From assembly GCA_031283785.1 (NCBI GenBank), contig JAITBC010000285.1:1-5773 (forward strand): a stretch of 5,773 bases of DNA, read 5' to 3'. This DNA comes from Tannerella sp. Its GTDB lineage: Bacteria > Bacteroidota > Bacteroidia > Bacteroidales > Tannerellaceae. Of the stretch, positions 1-5,773 are shown piece by piece. The notes beneath the pieces were generated by a model. It did not search any database. It saw only the letters and a list, made by a program, of their open reading frames with translations, and was not told where the DNA came from. Numbering within the stretch: position 1 is the stretch's first letter; each line of letters opens with the position of its first letter. Both the position numbers and the translations under genes were made by a program.

Positions 1-242
1 TTCGTTCAGGATTTAACATTTTCTTTGTTTTTGAGTTACTGTGAGTAAAAAAAATCATTCTATTATCGACTGTTCTCGCGGGTACAACACTTTATTAACG
101 TATGCTTTGACGCAATGGAATAAAAGATATTGTACTGTCAGGAAAGAATGTTAAAACCTTAAATATAATCGATTTTTTGCAAACAGAGTGCCGAGCAGAA
201 TATTTTGTTCTTTCCACTACTGTGTCAGCAAATTATGAGTAA
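1..242. other. A/T-rich non-coding stretch at the left edge
   Basis: I see no open reading frame of useful length on either strand, no tRNA- or rRNA-like sequence and no convincing terminator. The stretch is A/T-rich with scattered short T runs. Near-matches to the Bacteroidetes -7 box occur (for example a TATGCTTTG around 101-109, which has one base too many between TA and TTTG), but none is a clean match. It is probably the intergenic region behind a gene lying outside the window. Confidence 0.5.
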
Positions 243-282
243 AAATGTCGAAATAGTATTAGAAATATCGAAATAGTGCTAT
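243..282. repeat. Two-copy 20-bp direct repeat upstream of the candidate promoter
   Basis: Two adjacent 20-nt units (243-262 and 263-282) match at 16 of 20 positions and share the exact 10-mer TCGAAATAGT (248-257 and 268-277). The period of 20 bp is close to two helical turns, so both copies present the same face of the DNA. They end about 30 bp before the candidate -7 element at 314-321, a usual place for an activator or repressor site. An operator role is inference from position and spacing only. No regulator gene is visible in the window. Confidence 0.45.
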
Positions 283-290
283 TGATTTTT

Positions 291-321
291 TTACCGGAAT
301 AAAAAACAGTTTATATCTTTG
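291..321 (+). promoter_or_regulatory. Candidate Bacteroidetes sigma-ABfr-type promoter
   Basis: TATCTTTG at 314-321 matches the Bacteroidetes -7 consensus TAnnTTTG at every fixed base. Upstream at the expected spacing (about 19 nt) there is only a weak -33 element: a T-run and TTAC at 291-294 instead of TTG. If active, transcription would begin near position 328, just before the CA tract, and run through the tandem array toward the gene at 1053. I found no equally good match on the plus strand between 322 and the start at 1053. The next best is AATATTTG at 634-641 (7 of 8), which lacks a -33 TTG. An exact TAnnTTTG at 1096-1103 lies inside the 1053 gene and is probably chance. Confidence 0.4.
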
Positions 322-430
322 CAAAAATTTTGTTGAAAAAAAATTGATGATTATGTGCAGATATCTTTTATTTAGAGCCTCAAATTTTTTCGAAAATAAA
401 GTAGTTCTCAACTGCTTTGGCATGATTTTT

Positions 431-476
<46 letters not shown>

Positions 477-491
477 CGCGAGGCTCGTACA

Positions 492-506
492 GGCAAATCT
501 CTTGCC
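492..506. repeat. Short perfect inverted repeat (GGCAA/TTGCC)
   Basis: GGCAA (492-496) and TTGCC (502-506) form a perfect 5-bp stem with a 5-nt loop, 16 nt after the CA tract. There is no following T run, so it does not look like a terminator. A stem this short can arise by chance. It is recorded because it lies in the putative leader of the gene at 1053. Confidence 0.3.
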
Positions 507-670
507 GCAACAATACACACAGCATAGCGTTCTTCGCGCGTCAATATACCAAAAACTTTCCAAACTACCATATATTCGCAACATATTATTATGTACAGCC
601 GTTTGTTCTCCGCTGTCATCGTTTATCAATAATAATATTTGCGCCGGCAGTTATTTTATTTTCCGAACAG

Positions 671-986
671 ACCGTCGCAACTTCCGACAGTCAAGCGCAA
701 CACTTGCGACAATCAGCCGTAACACCTGCGACAGACCGTCGCAACTTGCGCCAGTCAGCCGTAACACCTGCGACAGACTTTCGCAATTTGCGCCAGTCAG
801 CCGCAACACCTGCGACAGACTTTCGCAACTTGCGACAGTCAACCGTAACACCTGCGACAGACCGTCGCAACTTGCGACAGTCAGCCGTAACACCTGCGAC
901 AGACTTTCGCAACTTGCGACAGTCTGCCGTAATACCTGCAACAGACTTTCGCAACTTGCGACAGTCAGCCGCAGCATCTGCGAAAG
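671..986. repeat. 42-bp-period tandem array of alternating 20- and 22-nt half-units
   Basis: Fifteen half-units fill 316 bp. The A half (20 nt) contains CGTCGCAACTTGCGACAG or its TTTCGCAA variant. The B half (22 nt) starts TCAG and ends CCGTAACACCTGCGACAG. The order is A-B-B, then six A-B pairs with boundaries at 734, 776, 818, 860, 902, 944 and 986. A degenerate A half begins at 987. Nine half-units end in exactly TGCGACAG. The A halves contain an interrupted palindrome, longest at 864-878 (GTCGCAA-C-TTGCGAC), and 13-nt versions at 823-835, 907-919 and 949-961. A second stem, TGCGAC with GTCGCA across AGACC, spans B-to-A junctions where the A half is of the CCG type. The array is not CRISPR, because there are no unique spacers. 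Because 42 is a multiple of three, two forward frames stay open through it. I regard it as non-coding for lack of a credible gene start. It ends 66 nt before the DUF6261-like start codon. Confidence 0.95.
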
Positions 987-1052
987 ACTTTCGCGACTCA
1001 ACACCCGTGTCTATTATTCAATTTATCGTTTTACAAATAAAATTTATATCTC

Positions 1053-1805
1053 ATGGAAATAGAAAGTATCTACAGTCAGCATTTAAGTCATGCTTTACAT
1101 TTGCAGTTTGTCAGTGAAACGAAGGGGTTGATAGAGAAATTCAGTCCCTCGGCGCTGAAAATCGTTCCGCAGTACAATAATTTGTGCGGAAAGATTGAGA
1201 AGGAAGACTTATGCTACAAAGTCATTCGTAAGAGCGACCTTTCGGAGGCTAAAGAAGATGCAGACCAGGCACGTGACGCTGTTATTACCGGCATTAACGG
1301 GGCTGTGAGAACTGCTGTTCGTCATTTTGACCCTGCGATAAGCGAGGCAGCCAAAAGACTGAAAATCGTTCTGGACGCATACAACACGCCCGTGTCGTTA
1401 GCACGTTTGCCTTACGACGCTGAAACCGTTTCCGTCATCAATCTTTTGCAGGAGTTCGACGGCAAATATCTTGCCGACGTACAGACGACAGGATTGACGG
1501 CATGGGTGGAAGAACTGCGCACACGTAACGAAGCATTCGACCGGCTGGCTAAAGCCTGCAACGAACAGCAGGCTGCGAAACCGCCTTTCAGTATGAAAGA
1601 CGTACGTAACGAAACGGACGAAGCTTACAGGAATACTGTTCTTGTAATTAACGCCCTGATTGTTATGGAAGGTGAAACGGAATATGCGCCGTTTGTAACC
1701 GAACTTAACGAATTAATCAAACATTACAGCGATTTGACTGCACAGCATCGCGGAAGAAACAGAGCAAAGAGCCAGTCGAAAAGCGAAGACGAAGAACAGG
1801 ATTAA
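1053..1805 (+). CDS. DUF6261-like protein of unknown function
   Basis: This 250-aa protein resembles the DUF6261 family, which I know as a Bacteroidales-enriched, often multi-copy family with no assigned function. The recognition is by overall pattern: an N-terminus of the type I-x-S-I-x-x-x-H-L-S followed by a phenylalanine-containing helix ending in LIEKF (about residues 26-30), a KIVPQYNNL segment (36-44), an RKSDLSEA segment with an acidic helix (about 59-75), and a helix-rich remainder. No signal peptide, membrane segment, Cys/His metal site or catalytic motif is visible, so a cytoplasmic location is likely. The last 19 residues (232-250) form a low-complexity tail, first basic (HRGRNRAKSQSK) and then acidic (SEDEEQD). 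ATG 1053 is chosen because family-like sequence begins directly after it. There is no Shine-Dalgarno site, as is usual in this phylum. It starts 66 nt after the last whole 42-bp repeat and no strong promoter lies in that gap, so it may be read from the promoter near 314. The gene stands alone: 451 bp separate it from susC. Family naming is fairly confident; a function is not offered. Confidence 0.78.
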   Translation: MEIESIYSQHLSHALHLQFVSETKGLIEKFSPSALKIVPQYNNLCGKIEKEDLCYKVIRKSDLSEAKEDADQARDAVITGINGAVRTAVRHFDPAISEAAKRLKIVLDAYNTPVSLARLPYDAETVSVINLLQEFDGKYLADVQTTGLTAWVEELRTRNEAFDRLAKACNEQQAAKPPFSMKDVRNETDEAYRNTVLVINALIVMEGETEYAPFVTELNELIKHYSDLTAQHRGRNRAKSQSKSEDEEQD

Positions 1806-2256
1806 TTATTAACCGGACAAAATTTGTTTAACCTTTTAATACCGTCAAGTTATGGAACTTATATACGACACTTCATGATGATTTTCAGTTTTTGAAAAAG
1901 ACAGGTGTTTCAATTATGCAGAAATGCCGTAAACAGTATCGGGAGCACATTTGGTTTTTACCGGAGAAACAAACAGAATTTACGTAAAACTGAATGTATT
2001 TATACTGCCCCAGTCTGAAACAGAGATAAAACAGCCGCCGGTTACACAGGTTAACATGCAAAAAAATCGTAAAAATCGTAAACTCGGTGGACAGAAAAAC
2101 TCAATTTGTGGACGGGCACAGTATAATAAAATTTTAGCCGGCGTTGAGACGTTTCTCATCTGCCATTTAATGAAAAAAAGGATTAAAAAATCCGACGGAT
2201 GAATGAATTCATCAAATATAAAATATTAAAATTTAATGTAAAATGCAATAAATATT
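1806..2256. other. 451-bp intergenic region before the SusC-like gene
   Basis: I see no credible gene here. The longest open stretch (1951-2202) would need a TTG start and encodes a Lys/Asn-rich sequence with no recognisable family. Small elements seen: ACAAAATTTGT (an 11-nt A/T palindrome about 1817-1827), a 9-bp tandem AAAAATCGT (2062-2079), TGAGA/TCTCA (2145-2158, 4-nt loop), GGATT/AATCC (about 2180-2193), the palindrome ATGAATTCAT (2203-2212) and the A/T palindrome ATTAAAATTTAAT (2225-2237). No G/C-rich hairpin with a T run follows the gene at 1053, so its terminator is not identified. No perfect TAnnTTTG with a -33 TTG was found for susC. The nearest partial -7 matches are CACATTTG (1946-1953) and TCAATTTG (2101-2108). 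The last 40 bases before the susC ATG are almost pure A/T, typical of Bacteroidetes translation leaders. Confidence 0.6.
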
Positions 2257-5200
2257 ATGAATAAAAAAATACTTGAAAAAAAGAAGAAAGCGCTGCGAAA
2301 AATAATAATTGCCGTATGTGCTTTATGTTTCACGTTTTCGCTGTATGCGCAAAGAACTGTTAGCGGCACAGTGACTGACGTAAACGATGAACCGATATCC
2401 GGTGTAAGCGTCGCTGTTAAAGGGACACCAATTGGAACGGTTACCGACACGCAGGGGACATATCGTCTGAATGTGCCTGAGAATGCAATACTTGTGTTTT
2501 CGTATATAGGTTATGTTGCTCAGGAAATAAATGTAACAAATCAAACCGCTGTTTCCGTGAGGTTACTGGAAGATTTGCGATCTCTGGATGAAGTCGTGGT
2601 AATTGGATATGGAGAACATTCCAAGAAAAAATTATCCACTGCCATCACAAAAGTTTCGTCTAAGGACATCAATCATTTGCCTGTCACGAATCCCGGGGAT
2701 GCGCTGACCGGTTTGGCTGCCGGTGTACAGGTACAGTCCGGTTCGGGAGGTACTCCCGGATCAACCCAGATTATCCGTATTCGTGGAGCCGGATCATTGG
2801 GTGCATCCAACGAACCTCTGTATGTGGTGGACGGTTATCCTTTGCCTAATGCAGATCAATTTGCCCGCATCAATGTTTCCGATATTGAATCCATGGAAAT
2901 TCTGAAAGATGCTGCATCGGCAGCCATTTACGGATCAAGAGCAGCCAACGGAGTGGTCATCGTCACCACCAAGCGTGGAAAAGCCGAAAAGACAAGTTTC
3001 AATGTAAATGCCTACACAGGTTTCCAGCAAGTAACTAAAAAAATTCCGGTCATGAACAAAGCTGAATATCTCCAGTATGCTTACGATGCACGATCCATAG
3101 CAAATATAAAACTGCCAGATATATACGATACACCGGATTTGCTGGCAGACACCGATTGGCAAGATGAAATCTTCCGCATAGCTCCTATGTCGGAAATACA
3201 GATCAATGCCGAAGGAGGTTCGCAAAAAACGCAATTTGCTGTTTCAGGAAATTATATTACACAGGAAGGGACGCTGGTCGGCACGGATTATCAAATCGGA
3301 TCTTTCCGTGCCAATATTGACTCCAATCTATATCCCTCGCTCAAGATCGGGGTTAACTTTAACCCTTCGTTTACGCATCGAAGATTGCAACGTGATCAGG
3401 ATGGATATTCAGGAAGTTATTATACTCCCATATATAATGCATTATTTCTTCCTCCCATTGTTCCCGCACGGAAAGAAAACGGCGACTATGGTCTGTTTTC
3501 CGAAATGCCTTACAACCAGTATGGGTTTGTAGATACGGGCATAGGTCAACCACTTGCCGTTCTGGAACTGTTCCAGCATCACCTGAACAGTTTTAATTTA
3601 TTGACCAATGCTTTTCTACAGTGGGAACCGTTAAAAGGACTGGTTATCCGGACGCAAGGCGGTGCGACTGTTGGTTCAGCAATAGAAACCGAATATGTCC
3701 CCTCCACTTTGTCATCTGGTTCGGCTTTTACTTCCGCCAATTTGTCCACGCCCGAATTAGGCGCTATAAGAAGCAGGGAGAGGAGTTACAGGGCAATTGA
3801 CTGGGTTTGGGAAAATACGGCAACTTATACGTTCAATCTCCGGTCAAAACATCATCTGACCGCCATGCTGCTGTACTCCATGCAAAAATATCAATTCACA
3901 CAGGTTTCCACACAAGGAACGGTCAATACCTATACCAACGACCTGGTACACAATTCTACCGCTTCCACGTCACAATTGGGAGGACTGGGTTTCGGATTGA
4001 ACAGTTTCATGTCCTATGCAGCCCGTGTAAATTACGATTTTCAGGACAAATATATCCTTTCGGCAGCCATACGTACGGATGCTTCTTCCCGTTTCGGCTC
4101 TAACCGGCGGTTTGCTACTTTCCCTTCATTTTCTGCAGCATGGCGTATTACGCAAGAATCGTTTATGGATAATCAAAACCTTTTCAGCGAACTGAAAATC
4201 AGAGGAAGTTATGGAGAAACCGGAAATGCCGGTATTGGCGATTTTACATGGATGAGCGGTATAGGGACACAAAACTACAGTTTTAACAACCAAAGGGTGG
4301 CAGGAACTCTTCAATCGGGGTTTATGAATCCAAATTTGACATGGGAAAAGAACCGGCAGGTGGACATAGGTTTGGAAGCATCTTTTCTGAAAGACAGGAT
4401 TTACTTAACTGTGGACATGTATCGGAAGATAACTCAGGGAATGTTGTTTTCTAAAGAATTACCGGGCATCATAGGATATGCTTCATCATTCCAGACCAAT
4501 ATCGGTAAAATACGCAACGATGGACTGGAAGTCGCTGTTACCACGTATAATTTTACCCGCCGCAGTTTTCGATGGCGTACCGATTTCAATATCAGTTTCA
4601 ACGTATCAAAAGTATTGGATTTAGGCGGTCGCCAGTCATTGAATGCAAGCACCGGCATACCTACCGGAAATTGGGGGAATGTTTACCGAATCGAAGTCGG
4701 ACAACCATTGGGCAATATGTACGGGTTTATTATTGACGGCGTTTACAAACGTCAGGAAGATGTGGATAAAGGTCCTGCCTGGCCAGGATCGGCGCCGGGG
4801 TCGTATATTGTACGTAATACGAACGGTGACGACAAAGTGGATGAACAGGATCGTACTTTATTGGGCAACGGATTTCCGGATTATGTATTTGGTATGACCA
4901 ATACCCTTTCATACAAAAACTTTGATCTGAGTATTATCCTGCAAGGAGTACAGGGCAACAATATTCTCAACGGAGCATTTGTTCATTCCGAACTGTTACT
5001 GGCTAATTTCAATGCAACAAAATCATTGATAAACAATTATTATATGCCGGATAATCCTGACAGAGACGTCAAATATGCAAAACTGCAAGGCAGTCCGGGA
5101 TTTAATCCGGCATTTAACCTTCCCTCTTATGGAGTGCATGACGGAAGTTTTGTGAGAATCAGGAATATCACTTTGGGTTATACGATTCCGGCACAAGTGT

Positions 5201-5388
5201 TAAAGAGAATATTCATTCAATCGGCAAGGATTTATTTAAGCGCTCAAAATCCTTTCACTTTTACCGATTATCCCTTTTACAATCCGGAACCAAGCGCCTA
5301 TGGCAGTTCTGTGTATCAGCCCGGATCCGATCAGGCTACTTATCCTGCTAACCGAACTTTTTTATTAGGACTTAATATAAATTTCTAA
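2257..5388 (+). CDS. SusC/RagA-family TonB-linked outer-membrane transporter
   Basis: This complete 1043-aa protein is a SusC-like TonB-dependent porin, which imports glycans or peptides across the outer membrane together with a SusD-like lid. A Lys-rich start plus hydrophobic segment (about 16-29) forms a signal peptide, probably cut after Ala31 (LYA|QRT). A carboxypeptidase-regulatory-like beta domain (about 34-104) follows, containing SGTVTD and a second-half FSYIGY. The TonB-box region is EVVVIGYG (112-119). The plug (about 123-240) carries RIRGAGSLG (174-182), NEPLYVVDG (185-193), IESMEILKDA (210-219) and AAIYGSRAANGVVIVTTKRG (222-241), the signature of the SusC/RagA class. The rest is the 22-strand barrel, ending in a C-terminal phenylalanine (NINF) as expected for outer-membrane barrels. 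An EF-hand-like loop with Asn/Asp at positions 1, 3, 5, 9 and 12 sits at 854-865, common in SusC barrels. There is no N-terminal STN domain, so FecR/sigma signalling through this protein is not expected. Start ATG 2257 directly precedes the signal peptide. The SusD partner starts 12 nt after the stop. The substrate cannot be told. Confidence 0.98.
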   Translation: MNKKILEKKKKALRKIIIAVCALCFTFSLYAQRTVSGTVTDVNDEPISGVSVAVKGTPIGTVTDTQGTYRLNVPENAILVFSYIGYVAQEINVTNQTAVSVRLLEDLRSLDEVVVIGYGEHSKKKLSTAITKVSSKDINHLPVTNPGDALTGLAAGVQVQSGSGGTPGSTQIIRIRGAGSLGASNEPLYVVDGYPLPNADQFARINVSDIESMEILKDAASAAIYGSRAANGVVIVTTKRGKAEKTSFNVNAYTGFQQVTKKIPVMNKAEYLQYAYDARSIANIKLPDIYDTPDLLADTDWQDEIFRIAPMSEIQINAEGGSQKTQFAVSGNYITQEGTLVGTDYQIGSFRANIDSNLYPSLKIGVNFNPSFTHRRLQRDQDGYSGSYYTPIYNALFLPPIVPARKENGDYGLFSEMPYNQYGFVDTGIGQPLAVLELFQHHLNSFNLLTNAFLQWEPLKGLVIRTQGGATVGSAIETEYVPSTLSSGSAFTSANLSTPELGAIRSRERSYRAIDWVWENTATYTFNLRSKHHLTAMLLYSMQKYQFTQVSTQGTVNTYTNDLVHNSTASTSQLGGLGFGLNSFMSYAARVNYDFQDKYILSAAIRTDASSRFGSNRRFATFPSFSAAWRITQESFMDNQNLFSELKIRGSYGETGNAGIGDFTWMSGIGTQNYSFNNQRVAGTLQSGFMNPNLTWEKNRQVDIGLEASFLKDRIYLTVDMYRKITQGMLFSKELPGIIGYASSFQTNIGKIRNDGLEVAVTTYNFTRRSFRWRTDFNISFNVSKVLDLGGRQSLNASTGIPTGNWGNVYRIEVGQPLGNMYGFIIDGVYKRQEDVDKGPAWPGSAPGSYIVRNTNGDDKVDEQDRTLLGNGFPDYVFGMTNTLSYKNFDLSIILQGVQGNNILNGAFVHSELLLANFNATKSLINNYYMPDNPDRDVKYAKLQGSPGFNPAFNLPSYGVHDGSFVRIRNITLGYTIPAQVLKRIFIQSARIYLSAQNPFTFTDYPFYNPEPSAYGSSVYQPGSDQATYPANRTFLLGLNINF

Positions 5389-5400
5389 TTCGTTATAAAT

Positions 5401-5773
5401 ATGAGAACAATAATTAAATGTAATTTACTTCATGCGGGTATTTTTTGCCTGTTTATGTTTACCTTCGGAGCATGTGAAAGTTTTGTGGATTTAACACCTC
5501 CGACAATAGCTCGTCAAGATCAGTATTATAAGAGTCAAACTGATTTTACGGCAGCAGTAAATGGTATTTACGGTGGATTAAGAGGCTATTATGGCGGTTT
5601 TTACTATGTATCTGAACTGCCTTCCGATAATTTGCAAACGAATCCGTTTGGTGCAGGAAATATGCCGATAGACGCTCTAACATGGATGCCGGACAATGGA
5701 ACTGTTACAGGTTCATGGCAATCTGCATATTCTATTATTGCACGCGCTAATACAGTATTGGACAGAATAGAAA
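5401..5773 (+). CDS. SusD/RagB-family surface lipoprotein, 3' end cut by the window
   Basis: The ATG at 5401 lies 12 nt after the susC stop, and the frame stays open to the window edge, giving the first 124 residues. The N-terminus is a lipoprotein signal: a short Lys-containing start, a hydrophobic core (about 13-22) and lipobox FGAC with lipidated Cys25. The following residues, ESFVDLTPP, resemble the usual SusD start just after the lipid anchor and include acidic residues near the cysteine, as in Bacteroidetes surface-export signals. Further SusD-like features are QYYKSQTDFTAAVNGIYGGL (41-60), the usual start of the first TPR-like helical part, then WQSAYSIIARANTVLDRIE near the end of the visible sequence, matching the family's W-x-x-x-Y-x-x-I-x-x-A-N pattern. 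It should sit on the cell surface as the ligand-binding lid over the SusC barrel encoded just upstream, on the same transcript. Family members usually run to about 450-600 residues, so most of the gene is outside the window. Confidence 0.95.
   Translation, partial: MRTIIKCNLLHAGIFCLFMFTFGACESFVDLTPPTIARQDQYYKSQTDFTAAVNGIYGGLRGYYGGFYYVSELPSDNLQTNPFGAGNMPIDALTWMPDNGTVTGSWQSAYSIIARANTVLDRIE

Noticed and set aside
671..986. CRISPR array
   Set aside because: The array is purely tandem with an alternating 20/22-nt structure. There are no unique spacers between repeats and no cas gene.
651..1004. Reverse-strand open frames through the array (651-1004 and 691-954) encoding 14-residue repeats
   Set aside because: Their openness is a by-product of the 42-nt unit. 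There is no independent start region, and the sequence before the array on that strand offers no promoter or leader evidence.
1096..1103. Perfect TAnnTTTG match (TACATTTG)
   Set aside because: It lies inside the DUF6261-like coding region, after its family-like N-terminus has begun, so it is probably chance.
2173..2193. Rho-independent terminator on the minus strand (GGATT/AATCC stem followed by seven T)
   Set aside because: The stem is only 5 bp and A/T-rich, and no minus-strand gene lies upstream of it. On the plus strand the T run is absent.
1951..2202. Possible small gene of 83 codons between the DUF6261-like gene and susC
   Set aside because: It needs a TTG start, has Lys/Asn/Gln-rich composition typical of translated A/T-rich intergenic DNA, and shows no recognisable motif or leader.
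2226..2450. Reverse and alternate-frame open frames overlapping the SusC-like gene (several, throughout 2226-4912)
   Set aside because: They are shadows of an unmistakable SusC coding sequence and have no family resemblance of their own.

Overview
The window most likely comes from a Bacteroidota genome, probably order Bacteroidales. It carries a SusC/RagA-type TonB-dependent outer-membrane transporter followed 12 nt later by a SusD-type surface lipoprotein, the hallmark gene pair of that phylum. It also carries a gene resembling the DUF6261 family, which I know mainly from Bacteroidales. Ribosome-binding sites are not of the Shine-Dalgarno type and intergenic DNA is A/T-rich, as is usual in that phylum.

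Layout: (1) Positions 1-1052 hold no gene I can defend, but they are rich in structure. In order they contain a 20-bp-period direct repeat (243-282), a consensus Bacteroidetes -7 element (TATCTTTG, 314-321), an unusually long dinucleotide tract of 22 CA units (432-475), a small hairpin (492-506), and a 316-bp tandem array (671-986). The array is built from alternating 20- and 22-nt half-units, giving a 42-bp period. (2) Positions 1053-1805 encode a 250-aa, probably all-helical protein resembling DUF6261, function unknown, starting 66 nt after the last whole repeat. (3) Positions 1806-2256 are intergenic. (4) Positions 2257-5388 encode a complete SusC-like porin. (5) Positions 5401-5773 encode the first 124 residues of its SusD-like partner, cut by the window edge.

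The SusC/SusD pair should form one operon and one outer-membrane 'pedal-bin' nutrient importer. No enzyme, sigma/anti-sigma pair or hybrid two-component regulator is visible, so the substrate cannot be assigned. The more unusual part is the left third. There, a microsatellite and a helically phased, hairpin-rich repeat array lie between the best promoter match and the DUF6261-like gene, with no convincing promoter between array and gene. Whether array and gene form a functional unit is inference. It is the part of this window most worth checking.
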